A stretch of DNA of 64,000 nucleotides from the NCBI RefSeq assembly GCF_030269925.1, contig NC_085119.1, positions 17,457,001 to 17,521,000 on the forward strand, given 5' to 3'. Source of the stretch: Bombyx mori. Its lineage: Eukaryota > Arthropoda > Insecta > Lepidoptera > Bombycidae. The position numbers and the translations under genes were made by a program. The notes under the pieces were generated by a model. It did not search any database. It was not told the origin of the DNA and worked only from the letters and a program-made list of their open reading frames with translations. This document shows, in pieces, positions 51,673-64,000 of this stretch; within the stretch, counting starts at the first letter, position 1; each line of letters begins with the position of its first letter.

Positions 51673-54600
51673 TTCTACTCTATAATGGCTGTCGTCACAA
51701 CAATTAGTGGCCCAAAATGATTTAATTTATGTCTATGTAGTGGTTTCTCGAGTAGCCTGGAATTGTAATAGTATCTTTCAATCAATCTCTTAATAGCCTA
51801 TTCCCTTGTAAGATCCATGAATCAATACTAGCTAGCATTGAACAGATTTCATATTTATAAAGTACTTGAACGTTCGATGAGGTATGCACAAAAAAAGCGC
51901 GTGACTCACGTTACACGCGACTGGATTTAACGTTCGCTGTTTACGTCTGAGCACCTTCATCTGTTCGGAACATCGCGTGAAAATCCTAATGGCTTACTTC
52001 AAAGAAGATTTGTGAATTGCGGTGAATGGAAAGTAGTGAGGGCCAGGGCGTGCTACTACCGCATTCTTATATCTATTTGGCTAACGGGAATTATTCCGGA
52101 ACTTGTCCATGGAGTTAATAAATACAACCTCTTGTCATAGTATCATGAAACCTTATGCATCTACGCGCAGTGACGTAGCGATCTTAACTAGCGCCCGGGG
52201 CATAATACCCTTATAACGTAATATTTTCCAAAAATCAGTTAAAATAAAAATTATACAGCTATTTTTTGTTTTGTAAACCATTTGGCTCCCTGCCCCCTTC
52301 GCTACGTCACTGCATCTACGGACTATTAAAATCAGCTGAAGCGTAAGGTCAACGGTCCCAGATGACAGCAAGGCACACTGGCCGACTGGCTTCGCCTTCC
52401 ATCGCCGTTTGACAAAAAATTAGACTAGACAACGCTAAATGCTTTTAATTATGTAATTTAAATCCGCTTATGTTGAAGTTGTTTCGGGTTATTGATAATT
52501 TCCCAACCCATTTACAATCGGATTTTTTTTTAATTCGTAATGTACCAACACTTTCACTTCACGGTAAAAGTTTCAATTTTATATTTATTTCCCATGATTC
52601 GTTCGTTGTTTCACTATCACACTAACTCTCTTCGTATTTAATTATTCGACAGTGATTGTGTGTCAAATCGGAAGCCGACAACGCGTACAGGTAATCCCTA
52701 TAAGAGGCGAGCGTAACAAGAAGACACTAAAATAATTTTATTTCATACATAAATAACTCGAACGTATTTTTCTTTTCTAATAATATTTATTGAATCTGCG
52801 CTCGGGTTATCGTCGGCTGTCAGACGAAGAATTATTTTTATAGCGAAAGTAAATATGTACTTGTAATTATTTGAAACTAAGATTTATATGTCGTTTTAAG
52901 AAAATTATATTCTCATAAGATCTTTGTTAATTTGTACTCAGAACGGAGTTCATGTCAGTGTAATCTTTATTTAGATACAAGCGTTTACGCGCTGTAGATT
53001 GAACGTATCTGATATACTTATCAATCGATTTCAATGAAACAAATAGATTTTAGTATTGGTGCTACCGATCCGTGTGGGCGCGATACATATCCTGCTCGAG
53101 GTGCGAGTACTCGAGATGACAATTAGAAGGAAGAGTAGAGAAAGTTCAATACATATAAAGGCACCCTAGACCGACGACTAGCAGTAGTGGCAATATTAGT
53201 TTTAAACCAGATCACACCGAGGGTCGTAAAACGTTTTCCACATGATTGATACTCGACTAAACTACAGTAGTCGTATTTATTTTACATATTAATTATTGTA
53301 AGATTAATGTAAGATAAATATACAGTGCTAACATTAGCGAGCACAGCACTCGAAGCGTTTATTACGAATGCGACACGACATAGATAATAAGCAAACTTGT
53401 AAAAACCTAACCGCGGTAATATTTTGATTGCCCAGTACAAATCAACTGCTATGAATGCTAATATGATGCTGACAAATTTAAGAGCTCAAATATTAGGAGA
53501 TCTTTCTAACGAATTCTGCGAAAACGCCATCATGCGTTCTGGTTCATGCGATAAATTTTAATAGCCCTGTAGGTACTATCCGTATTTATACCATACGCCA
53601 TACGTCAAATATTACAGCACTGGCGGGCTCTCTCGTTCCATGCTTCTCATCTGGCATAGATGAATTATGCAATCTGTGTACTCTATCGACTTGATATTTA
53701 AAGTGATGGATTAATACGGTGAATCAATATCTACTCAATTCTCTTTTAGATACAGTTTAATAGTTCTCTATGAAGCTTTTCCTTGCAAAAAATCTATTGT
53801 ATGTCATAAAGAATCCAGTTGGACGTGTTACTCCTACGTTAGACTAAAATTGACCAAACCAATTTAAACCATATTGAAATAACGTCACCACAGATTGACA
53901 CTGTTGACCAGCATCACCAGAATCTGTGAATATGTACACTTTATAATCCTAGTCTAGTTATCTGCTAAATGTCGGATTACAACTTGTCACCTGAATCTCA
54001 GGATTTTAAGGAATTACGCCAATCTCGATACTAATATTTCTGACCGCATACTATGTCGTTATTTCTGACACGAAGCAAAATAACCAGCAACCAGAATTTC
54101 TTCAAATCAAATGTGTTAGTAATACCTACATAACGTGATGAGTCGTGTAGCCTGGCCTATAGGGGAGGGGTTTTTTTTGGAAATATTTGCCGTTTTAAAC
54201 TAAATTAATACAATTTGCAGAAATTTCAAATTCAAAATTGTGAAAATTGTAAAAGTCAGGCAAAGTACTACTGCCTGCATGACAATAAGTTTGTTGAACA
54301 AATTGATTGGAATGAACTTCATAAAGTGGCTTTTCTTCTGGTTTTATTAAAATTAGTTGTGTACTCAAAATGATTCTGAAGCGTTGTTGGTCTGACCTAG
54401 ATTTTGATGCGAAAGGGAAAAGTTTCCTGAAACACAACATGGTTATGTAGAGAACTTTAGGGTATCATATTATTGTTTCTTAATGCGTAAGTCTTCTAAG
54501 TACTTCTGTGTTCGTAGCATATTGTCTTCGGCGGCAGTTAGGTGAACTTATCTTTATCCATATAATTGATAATAGTTAATTTAATAAATAAAATTATCTG

Positions 54601-56862
54601 AGAAATGTACTCTTATATCCATTCCATGGTCCGCCGTTTTACGAGTACGTTTGACGCTAAGACGAATCTTGCAGCTTAAAGATTGCACGCGTCCAATGTT
54701 CGTTCACATTCCTATATTATTCTGTATCAACTGTAGGTAAAACACAACATAATTGAAGTACAATTTAGCATCAAGGTCAACATAGCCTGCAGGAAGACTT
54801 AATTAAATAAAATCCGAGTCACAAAAAAAACAGAACGAGAAACTCTTGATAGCGTAGTCGAATCCTGCATCGCTGCCAGTTAACGTAGCAACAACAGACC
54901 ACTAGTTTATTGTTTCAAAATGGCGGCTCGATAAATTATTTGAGATTGGGTTTGCCAATTTATATTATTTATTTAAAATAGCTCCTTGTATTTTGTTACT
55001 TGCCGTCATGCGTTCGATTTGAACGCATAATTTTGGTTCATAATATTGTTAACTCCATTAGTGCATTTTTATCATTCTCAAATTATAAGATATAAAATGT
55101 ATTTTTTCAAAATTAACAACAAATAACATTAAAATAAATAAAATAATAGTCTGATAATTGTTGGCGCATTTCTACAAAAATCTTATGTTAATATATTATC
55201 TTGACGTGGTGAGGACTTTAAAAAAAACTTATTTATATTGTTAGATATAGCAAACAAAACTGCATAGATCTTGCACTTGGTTCTGCTCCGCTAACAATGT
55301 ATTATCAAATTAACTATGTAAATAGTCTTAACGGTTGCGTCAATGGTAAATTGCAGTCGGATGTAGTGAAACCGCCCAACGCCGCCTTGAGCCGGGTAAT
55401 GGCCGACGTGTTGCCTACAAATTAAGGTTTATTTTGCTTTGGATATTCAATTTCATTTTTGATCTTAACTTATTTAGTTGGGAGAGCTAGCAATATCAAT
55501 GCTGAATGAAACAGTCTTGAACACGGAATCCTGATTAATATAAATTGCGTTAAATTTAACAAACACAATTGAAATAGACACTTTTCGTTAGTTTCATAAT
55601 TTTGTCGTAGACCGATAATACCGAATAAAAAAAAATCTTTAAAATATATGGACTGAGATACAATTCACCAAATTTTAATGTAAGACATTTACTCAAATTA
55701 TCTCGTTGGATATATGGGAGCTGCTAAACGTCCCGCCTTCATCAGCTGAACAACTGCTAAGTTAGTGACGAAGCGTATGCTAATCTACGTTAAATAGCAG
55801 ATAACGAAACCCTCGTCATTTCGTCCGTCTATCCTCTTTACTGTGACGTGATACTGCTTCGTCTAATGATTCGAAGCTCTATGCTCTTCTTTGCTCTCTG
55901 AATGCGAAACATCTTTAGATAGACCTTTAAAATATGAAGAGCTACTTACAACCATTTCTGTTTGAATAAGTGAGTAGATGCGATTGGATATATATGTGCT
56001 TCTAATGTCGAAAATTTGTATCTTTTCAACCGTCGTTAATGTATGTTTTCATTACTCGCGGTAACAACGGATGATTACGTAGTCTAATTTTGAATTAGCG
56101 TAAATGAGCGTGAGTAGAAAGACACTGTTTTTTCTCCCGAAGCTCCAGCTCTAGAAACAACGCGTCTATTCAAATGTACATGAATAGCTACAAGAAGAAC
56201 GGAAACCCATTCAATTATCGACACTAAATTGTGTAATATTCCACGTTTGATCATTGATTAGAACTATTAAGTAGTTCTCAATTAATACGCCGTCAAACGA
56301 TACTGCACGTAAAACAAATCATTGTTATTTCGGTTCAATGTTTTCGAAACTGATTCATGGGGCTAAATGTGAAGGTGACTTCATAGGATCGTATATTCGG
56401 AAATTGAGTGATTTGAGATTTATCAACAAGTCAATGTGGTTCAATGATTTATTAACGACTTTAAACGAAGGAGATTGTATATTCATGGCGTATGTTTTTT
56501 ATTCTAACTTCAGCAAAGAGAGGTAATACGTAGTCATCGAGAAATAGAGAAAACTATTTTATTATTAAATTCTTAGAGCTGTTTGTTAGTATTCGATAAT
56601 GAACTACTAATATATTATTTGTGTTTATATTTTGTTTTACGGTTTAGTCTTGCGTTTATTAGATCATTTTAATATTTCCGATCGAGGGTCGACACTAAAA
56701 CTGTAGTGTTTGAGACGATATTAATGGAATGAAAAAACACGAGATTAAGTTATGTCTACATATCGCGATAACCGTAGAAAATAACCCTCCTTTACTTTAC
56801 AAATTCCTGAAACTGAAGCGCCAATAATAGGCTCCATACAAACGGTAAATAGTAGTAGTAGT

Positions 56863-57009
56863 AGTAACTGTACTGAGACCTTAGAACTTATATCTCAAGG
56901 GAACTTATATCTCAAGGTGGCGTTTACGTTGTAGATGTCTTTGGGCTCCAGTAATTACTTAACATTAGGTGGGCTGTGAGGTCGTCCACCCATCTAAGCA
57001 ATAAAAAAA
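56863..57009 (+). repeat. Bm1-type SINE 3' part with internal duplication
   Basis: GAACTTATATCTCAAGG occurs twice in tandem (near 56884 and 56901); ends CATCTAAGCAATAAAAAAAA. A (GTA)n run precedes it. Confidence 0.82.
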
Positions 57010-60000
57010 ATATAAAAACTTCCTAACCTCAACGTACAGATAAATTTAGGTAGCAATCAGAAGATTAATTGCCGCTGCCCAGTGACACATGTGACATGCG
57101 ACTCAAGTTTGAAGTACACCAGCGTGAAGCCGGGACGCAGGATCGGTTAAGGGTCAAAATACATGATGACGGCATCAACGCGGCAGTATGATTATACGGC
57201 CGGTTCAAGCGCACATCATCAGGAATAAAATGTAAGATTATTAACGATAGTAGTCTTTGGGACGATTCACTATGGACGAGGCTGCGCACTCGCCTTGATT
57301 GGCAAGTAATCAAGTCGGACGTCACAGGTGAACGGTACGCGCGCATACTCTTGACAATAGTTTCTTTGATGTACAGAAATACATGATGGAGCATCAATGC
57401 TGGCGCCTACCATATACACATAGAGTTTTACGAGTAACCTAATAGTCGAATAACAAGGGTTTATGGACAGCTAAGTATATTGATATTCAATTTTATGAAA
57501 TTAAAATGATGTTGATGGGAACGCGACAGGCTATCTGATATTATGCTCTGGTAGAGAGACGTGACCTCAGCCAGTCTGCACAGTATTTCTGCCGCAAATC
57601 AAGAAGGGTCTTGAGACTCTTGAAGGCTCTTGAAATGAGACATTTAAAACAAAGAAATAAGCTATAATTGGTATCTATATATTAATACGTGAAGCAAAAA
57701 CTTTGTATCTCCTTTTTACGAAAATTGCGCGGACGGAGAAGTACCTACGAAATTTCCCACACTTATAAAGAATATAGACAAGGAGTGCATAACGCATGTT
57801 TTTTATTCTGCTTAAAAAATACATTAAATCGATAAAAAAAACATAAAATATATACATACTAAAGGATGGGACGGTCGACGTTTGTCCTGCACGCCACCGC
57901 CCTGGATAGTCTATTAGACATATTGTTTCTGGCTGTTTTGCTAATGGCGAGTACTTGCATAGACATAACCAAGCGGCTAGGATTATCCATCAACAACCTG
58001 CTCTGAAATAGGCTTTTCTTGATTCTGCTGTACCTTATTACCAATACCAACCTCAACCAGTTCTTTAAAACAGCCATGTGTCATTGAGAGTTTTATTGCC
58101 ACCAATAAGCCTGATTTGTGATATAAGATCGGTCTGCGTATCGAGCAATGTAAGTGGAAATCGCCATTCCTCTTGACGAGAACTTCGTAAAGACAGAAAA
58201 GGACAAGTTTATAAAATACTTAATCTTGATCGACGAGACCACCGCCATTTGGCATGTTGATTAAATCATCATTGTTACGATATTAGGGTCGGTGCACGGT
58301 TTCGGAAATCATATATAAGCTGCCACAGTGAGTAATAATAATTCTTCTACTCATATCTGTCAGAAAAATATTTATAATTAATAACACCATGCACCCCACG
58401 CTTTTTTTACAATAAAATATATATTTTTTACACTATTTTCAATTTAAATTTATTAAAATTTATTTTCTATTTTTTAGTTGAATTTAAGTTTTTTCAATAT
58501 TTTTTTTCATTATTTTTTTTTCAAATTTTTTTAAAATATTGAATTGTCATCGGTCCTCGATAAATCTACAAAGTTTAAATGAAATCTGGCCGTTTAAAGT
58601 GGGTCAAAGTCGCGTCTAAAGGAGTCAGTTACAAACATACAAACATACATACAAGTGAAGCTAATATAAAGCGTGTAAAAATTAAATTCCCTATAGCCCT
58701 GTAGCAGGTAGAGTGCGTTCTATGGAACTATCTTTCCGCCCGCCGCTTCGTCCGCGTAGACTTCATTTTATACCGCATAGGAAGGGACCTTTACTTAACA
58801 GCGTACCTGTCTAACATTTATTGTCACACGTAACGTTAAGCTCGCCAGTACCTAACATACGTATGAGCGAGATTTCGAAGCTAAGTGTCAATCCTCAACT
58901 TTTCTTTTATTTCTATCACCATCATGAGACCTGACAGTTCCTGGATCAGCCAAGTACCTCACTAGGCTTCCAGCGGTAAGTCGAATTTTGTATTATTATT
59001 AAGTACATACAAGCTAGCCTAGCTCTGAGGCGTTGTTGTCGACCTTGGCTCGCCGACGGCCCCACTCGCTAATTCCTTTTCACATGTAGATGATTAATTA
59101 ATAACCACGAACAAATATGGTGTACACCTTAGTATTGGCAAATCATCATCTTTTTAAGCTTAAATAAAGTTCAGTATCAGGCGCCTTTAAATGATTAATT
59201 GGTCATTTATTTAATTAACAATGTCAATAAATCACGTCAAAAAATAGCACTCGTGAACAAACTGTAACGTAGAAAACCTTAGCATTGTCTCTACCTTGAA
59301 ACATTAATTCATCGAGCATTACTTTACTTTGAGGCAAAAATAAGCAGGACAGTCGCATTGAACCACCCGATGTCTGACGCCTTCAGTAACTATCCAAGGA
59401 AACGTATTTGTACAACACGCTGCTATGTACCATATGTAATAAAATATTAATATTCGTTCACTGTGGAAGTCGCTATGAAGCACATATGATATTATAGACT
59501 AGAAGCCCACAATATGATTGATTTTAGTAATATACGTACGTACGGATAAATCGATTACCCGAAATTCGTTATGCTTTACATGTATTCTGTCGACTGGCAC
59601 CTGTTACATACATACTCGATTTGTACTTTAAGATTGGTGTGAATTGTGTTATGGATGTGGAGTGAGCTCACAGAAAAATGTAAGAATATAAAGTTTTATG
59701 TCTATGGGCTACTACTAACTACTTCACACCAAGCGGGTTGTTCACCTCAGACAAGCGTTGAACATTGAAAATCTGTGGAATTATTACTAGCGCGAATTGT
59801 CGTCATTATCAATTTTCTGACACAAGATAATTAATAAAAAGTAAAACAATGTCACAGCAAGCTATTCGGCTTCAAAAACCATTGGGACTGGGTGCGCCGG
59901 AGAGACTCGTAATGTGGCTTTAGGTAGAACAGCCCCCTACCCCTAACACGAATTGATTTCGCCCAACAACCCTGAAAGATCTGTAAATGTTAACAGTCTT

Positions 60001-61312
60001 TCTAGCAAACATGAGATGATACGGCACACGTTTCAAACTTCCTCGACCTATCGTCAATATTCACAATTGCTAACTCAAACAATCACATCTGTTATACAGT
60101 GGCTCGGTCAAACAAAACCCGGTTACAAATGATGTAACACAACCATAAATACGCTGTAAGTCCTAAAATATTACGGACACACCCTTCGGGCGTCAGTGGC
60201 GCTCCTGTCGCGCTCTACACTCGGCTAGAATCGTTTTGTTTCACGCAACACTATCACATTATGTCAGAGAGCTACCTATATTAATAACATTAATTAACAT
60301 CCTATTAGTTGCCACTAATTTATCGGCTGACATTGAACACTCCTAGCTCGTACATAAATAATGGCATTAACTGTCGACTCGGAGTGTCTCGGTAGTTAAT
60401 GACCGTTCATCATTTAACGTCTGTATCGATTGTTTTTTTTGTACTTTGGATTGCTTTTGTGCTTTTGGAGGGCCCGCTACCGTCATTAGCTAGGATGCGT
60501 GACGTCACACCTTAGTTATTATATCATCGGAAAAAGTACGCGAGGTGGATCATCCTGGATCGGATTAAAAAATAAAATAAATTTATTCGTCTGACCAGAC
60601 GCCTGGTGTTGAAGGGTTCTAAAGGGAACCAATGATTCCAGACCGCTAAGAACTTCACAAATATTCATGATATGAGACACACATAGTATTGTAAAACCAA
60701 CTCTGTTAAATTTATAAATATTCACATATAAGTTACTGGCGCATGGCGGTCCGGGGACCTCCATCATCCGGCTTATTTCTGACAATAAACAAACACGCAT
60801 TCGGGCTCGAATAGTGTGATGGCCGTTATATATTCAACCGCGCAACCTCATGTCACGGGTGACGCAAAATTCGCGGTCACGGTGACATCTGGACTCTGAT
60901 TTCTGAATTCTATATTATTTAATTAGCCATAACGTCGTCTGCTAATCTAGAGCAATTAAAAGTTGATACCCAAATAACGAAAAAAAATTGTGGGAACGTA
61001 CACACTGACTAAAAAATCGAATACAAATCTCCTAAAGAAGACTACTAACAATAGACTGACGTCAGTTGTAAACCGATCCGTCACGGTAGTGACAGCGAGA
61101 GTGACGGTATAATCGTTAATCCGATGGATTATGTCGTCGTTTAGCGATGTTTACCGGCCGTCAGCAGCTTCCTGTGCCGACAAGGGCGCGCCCTTCGACC
61201 TTGGTACCGCTCAGCAGTGCATACTTCACATATTATTAATACTTTTGCTAGATCTACTGAGATTTTTTTACGGAAATGCGTATCTTTCAAAATATTATAA
61301 GCCCAAGATAAA

Positions 61313-61440
61313 TTACTGGTGGTAGGACCTCTTTACTGGTGGTAGGACCTCTTGTGAGTCCGCGCGTGTAGGTACTACCGCCCTACCTATTTTTGCCGTG
61401 AAGCAGTAATGCGTTTCGGTCTGAAGGGTAAGGAAAAAAA
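61313..61440 (+). repeat. Bm1-type SINE middle part with start duplication
   Basis: TTACTGGTGGTAGGACCTCT occurs twice in direct succession, then the SINE body up to CTGAAGGGTA followed by an A run; the 3' third is absent. Confidence 0.82.
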
Positions 61441-62438
61441 CTACAAAATAGTTAATGCTATTTAGGTATTTTCTATATGTTTATTGCAATATAGAGTTTT
61501 AAATTTCTTATATCTTCAATATCCCTCAGGCTTGTGAGTTATGGTACTAACTCTGCAATAAGGACGCTTCCGCTCAGTGCTTCTTGATTGAGGATGCCAC
61601 ACGCTGACATAGGAGTGTGGAAGGCTGTGGGGAGAGCACTCCGACCACCGATGGCTTTCAGCCCCAGTTCGAGTTCCACAAATTCCCCGCTCCCTGCATC
61701 TGGAGTGATAATACGCAATTTACCTCTGGATCTAAATATGCTCGCACAATTAAATGATTCGTAATTGGATAAAATAAATCATTATAACTAAAACGCGCTT
61801 TCTTGTTTTCATTTATTCGCTTAAAGTTTAAAGTTACACCATTTATACTTTGGACTGATGTAAAAATATACTTCGTTATTATCTGGCAAAAACTTTCAGA
61901 AAAACAAAACCAGAGCGATATGTTCACATGATTGATTGAGTGTCCACAAGAGTTGCGACATCGTTCAGCTCGAGTGGCCAACTTGTGTCCAGTTTGGCGT
62001 AACATTGGTATAGAGTTATATCATACAACCATTGAAATATTTAGGTATAATTAATTATCCTAAAATATCACACTAAGAAAATAATTACGAAAGTGTACCC
62101 AATGCAGGTATTGATAATGACAGCCTGGCCACGGGACATTCGCCGATGCGAATATTCGCGCGGTGCGAACGGCGAAGCGTCTAGCGACTAAAACAAGCGC
62201 ATAGAAATGTACCTAACAAGCCACGCGCACCGGCGACCGGCGAAGCGACCGGCGAAATGTACCGAGCGAATCGCGCGATGCGGCGGGCGAGCAAAACAAA
62301 TGCATGCATAAGGACGGCGCGAGCCACGGAGTCGAGCGGTAGTCGCGGCGAATAGTGCAGTGATTAAATGAGTTTAGTTGTTTTCGCCGCGAAAAATTAA
62401 CGCCGAAATTTTTATATTTTTTATTTTATATTTTTAAA

Positions 62439-62872
62439 GTCGTCGTGGCCTAACGGACGTCCGGTGCAATCGTGTTGAGCGATGCACCGGTGTTCGAATA
62501 TCAGGCGGGTACCAATTTTTGTAATGAAATACGTACTCAACAACACTCAACGTTCACGATTGATTTCCACGGTGAAGGAATAACATCGTGTGATAAAAAT
62601 GATATCTTCAAAATAATAATTTGCGTAATTACTGGTGGTAGGACCTCTTGTGAGTCTACACGGGTGGGTACTACCACCCTGCCTATTTCTGCCGTGAAGT
62701 AGTAATGCGTTTCGGTTTGAAGGGTGAGGCAGCCATTATAACTATACTTGAGACCTTAGAACTTATATCTCAAGGTGGGTGGCGCATTTACGTTGTGGAT
62801 GTCTATGGGCTCCAGTAACCACTTAACACAAGGTGGGCTGTGAGCTCGTCCACCCATCTAAGCAATAAAAAA
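62439..62872 (+). mobile_element. Bm1-type SINE, full length, inside the DNA transposon
   Basis: GTCGTCGTGGCCTAACGGAC head, B box GTGTTCGAATAT, ACTGGTGGTAGGACCTCTTG, end CATCTAAGCAATAAAAAAAT. A short deletion affects the A-box side. Confidence 0.9.
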
Positions 62873-62889
62873 ATAAAATAGCTGAAATA

Positions 62890-63075
62890 CTAGCTAGACC
62901 AGCTATTTGGAAGCCACCCAAAGTATTTCTCGTACTTCTTGTGGAATTCTCCATCTATAGGTATACTCCGATTCTTATTCAAATCATGTACTTCACAATC
63001 TTTTCCAAATAATAGGTCCTGAACCAAAAAACTATTAATTTGTAAGCAATATCGAGATAATTTCGATATAGACAT
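62890..63075 (-). CDS. Open frame inside the DNA transposon
   Basis: From an ATG at 63075..63073 (reverse strand) the frame reads MSISKLSRYCLQINSFLVQD and DCEVHDLNKNRSIPIDGEF, stopping at 62890; it is also open upstream into the terminal repeat (to 63243). Composition looks protein-like. It may be the N-terminal remnant of the element's transposase. I do not recognise the family. Confidence 0.3.
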   Translation of the reverse strand: MSISKLSRYCLQINSFLVQDLLFGKDCEVHDLNKNRSIPIDGEFHKKYEKYFGWLPNSWSS

Positions 63076-64000
63076 TTCGCTGTCGGACTTCCTTACTAGT
63101 CGCGGCGGCGAACGTGAGTACCCGTGGCCTGCAAACGGTGCTGCGCGAATGGTCGCCTCGCCCACCGCTTCGCTGTTCGCACCGCCGATCCCCGTGGCCA
63201 GGCCGTGACATCGGAGCCTATGGACACCAATGTAAGTCGCCATCTTAAGACCTTAACTTGGACCTCATTTAAAAGTATTTGTACTTTTTGCCACTGAAAT
63301 TAGCAGGACCCTGATACCTAAACGGGCGGCGGAGCACACCGCCGTGCACCACCAGTGCGTGTAGCAAATTAGCAGATATAATGAAAACAATATTTCAACG
63401 TTAATTACCCCAATAACATTTGAAACCAAAACCTCGGAAACCTTACATTAGGAACGAATGAACACGTGCGATGCTACCAAAGTTGATCTACGAAAAAAGG
63501 CTATAAGATTTTACCACGGCTTGCGTGACATACAACTATTTACACAACGAATTATATTTGGATAGTTGTCATTGTGTGTTCACTACATAGATTTTGTGTG
63601 TGACTGATTATACTCGTACGTAATTGAATGGCATCAAGATTGAATCTTTTGTTGTTCAGTAATTCAATTTTATTATGTATTTGATTAACAATTTTCATCT
63701 GACACAAAAAACTCTCAACATGGCTAACTGCTTTACGTATTCCATGGAAATTTGAGCTCTTGTTGGAATTAAGGTAAGGTATTTTACAGGGCGTTTGGAT
63801 TCTCATCGCCCGATGGTAGAATGACATCTATTAGAAACGTAAACGGAAAATATACAAAAAAAAACATTGATCTCCAAAAAACTATGAGACCTTGCGTCTT
63901 GGCGAGTAAGCACAGCGGGCCACCGCACCGTCGCGGCGCGTTGCCGTGACCTCTAGTGCGACGCATTCTTCTGTAGTTGAGAACGTGTTGACTGTTCCAG

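Larger units (their letters stand above)
62123..63205 (-). mobile_element. Inverted-repeat DNA transposon with nested Bm1 SINE
   Basis: Left end CCTGGCCACGGG at 62124 and right end CCCGTGGCCAGG ending 63202 are exact inverted repeats; farther in, GGTGCGAAC-GCGAAGCG recurs inverted at about 62161 and 63170. TGACA flanks both sides (62118..62122, 63206..63210), a candidate 5-bp target duplication. The ends are GC-rich with many GCGAA/TTCGC motifs, and GCGAATATTCGC is a 12-bp palindrome. Without the SINE the element is about 640 bp. Superfamily not assigned. Confidence 0.75.
38711..64000. other. Gene-poor downstream region
   Basis: No protein that I can name. Apart from features listed separately, 38711-42100, 42340-43950, 46200-46480, 48450-49830, 51680-56840, 58700-61100 and 63250-64000 are AT-rich with only short chance-like open frames. 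Confidence 0.6.

Noticed and set aside
57065..58077. Reverse-strand frames of 110 and 72 codons
   Set aside because: No similarity that I can name and no splice structure; possibly decayed transposon DNA, but unsupported.
58380..58560. Very T/A-rich block that could be a matrix-attachment or origin-like region
   Set aside because: AT-richness alone is common here; no specific motif supports a function.
61131..61325. Plus-strand frame MSSFSDVYRPSAASCADKG
   Set aside because: It starts in a GC-richer patch but dissolves into AT-rich hydrophobic codons; no clear donor and no known match.

Overview
The window looks like nuclear DNA of a moth, most likely the silkworm Bombyx mori or a close relative. 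The argument rests on repeats: about eighteen full or partial copies of a tRNA-derived SINE that matches what I remember of Bm1, plus RTE-type LINE pieces, other LINE 3' ends, a mariner, a hAT-like MITE and a third DNA transposon. These sit in AT-rich non-coding DNA around short GC-rich exons. There is no operon-like gene packing, CRISPR array, rRNA or convincing stand-alone tRNA.

One gene dominates. From 5376 to 37898 on the plus strand, 23 coding exons join without a phase error into a 1,167-residue P4-ATPase (phospholipid flippase) of the ATP8A1/ATP8A2 type, called ATP8A here. All main family motifs are present: DGET, PISL, the DKTGT phosphorylation site, KGAD, TGDK, GDGAND and a C-terminal GFAFS motif. 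Intron 1 is 8.4 kb. Exons 3 to 21 are compact (16.6-29.2 kb), then a 6.7 kb intron precedes the regulatory C-terminal exons. A 41-bp exon (35428..35468) has the same entry and exit phases as the next exon (35835..35926), so the two can act as alternatives in the regulatory tail. Intron 4 appears to be of the GC-AG class.

Layout: 1-5375 is upstream DNA with SINE and LINE fragments and no firm gene. 5376-37898 is ATP8A, its introns holding Bm1 copies, LINE tails, a hAT-like MITE nested in an old SINE (17943..18182) and a decayed mariner with perfect terminal inverted repeats (36059..37302). 37899 to about 38710 is the likely 3' UTR. From there to 64000 I see no gene I can name: a GC-rich island at 46.5-46.8 kb may be a promoter with a first exon of another transcript, and an inverted-repeat DNA transposon at 62.1-63.2 kb carries a nested Bm1 SINE. 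I found no unknown multi-gene system. The most interesting signals are the alternative C-terminal exons and the nested transposons.
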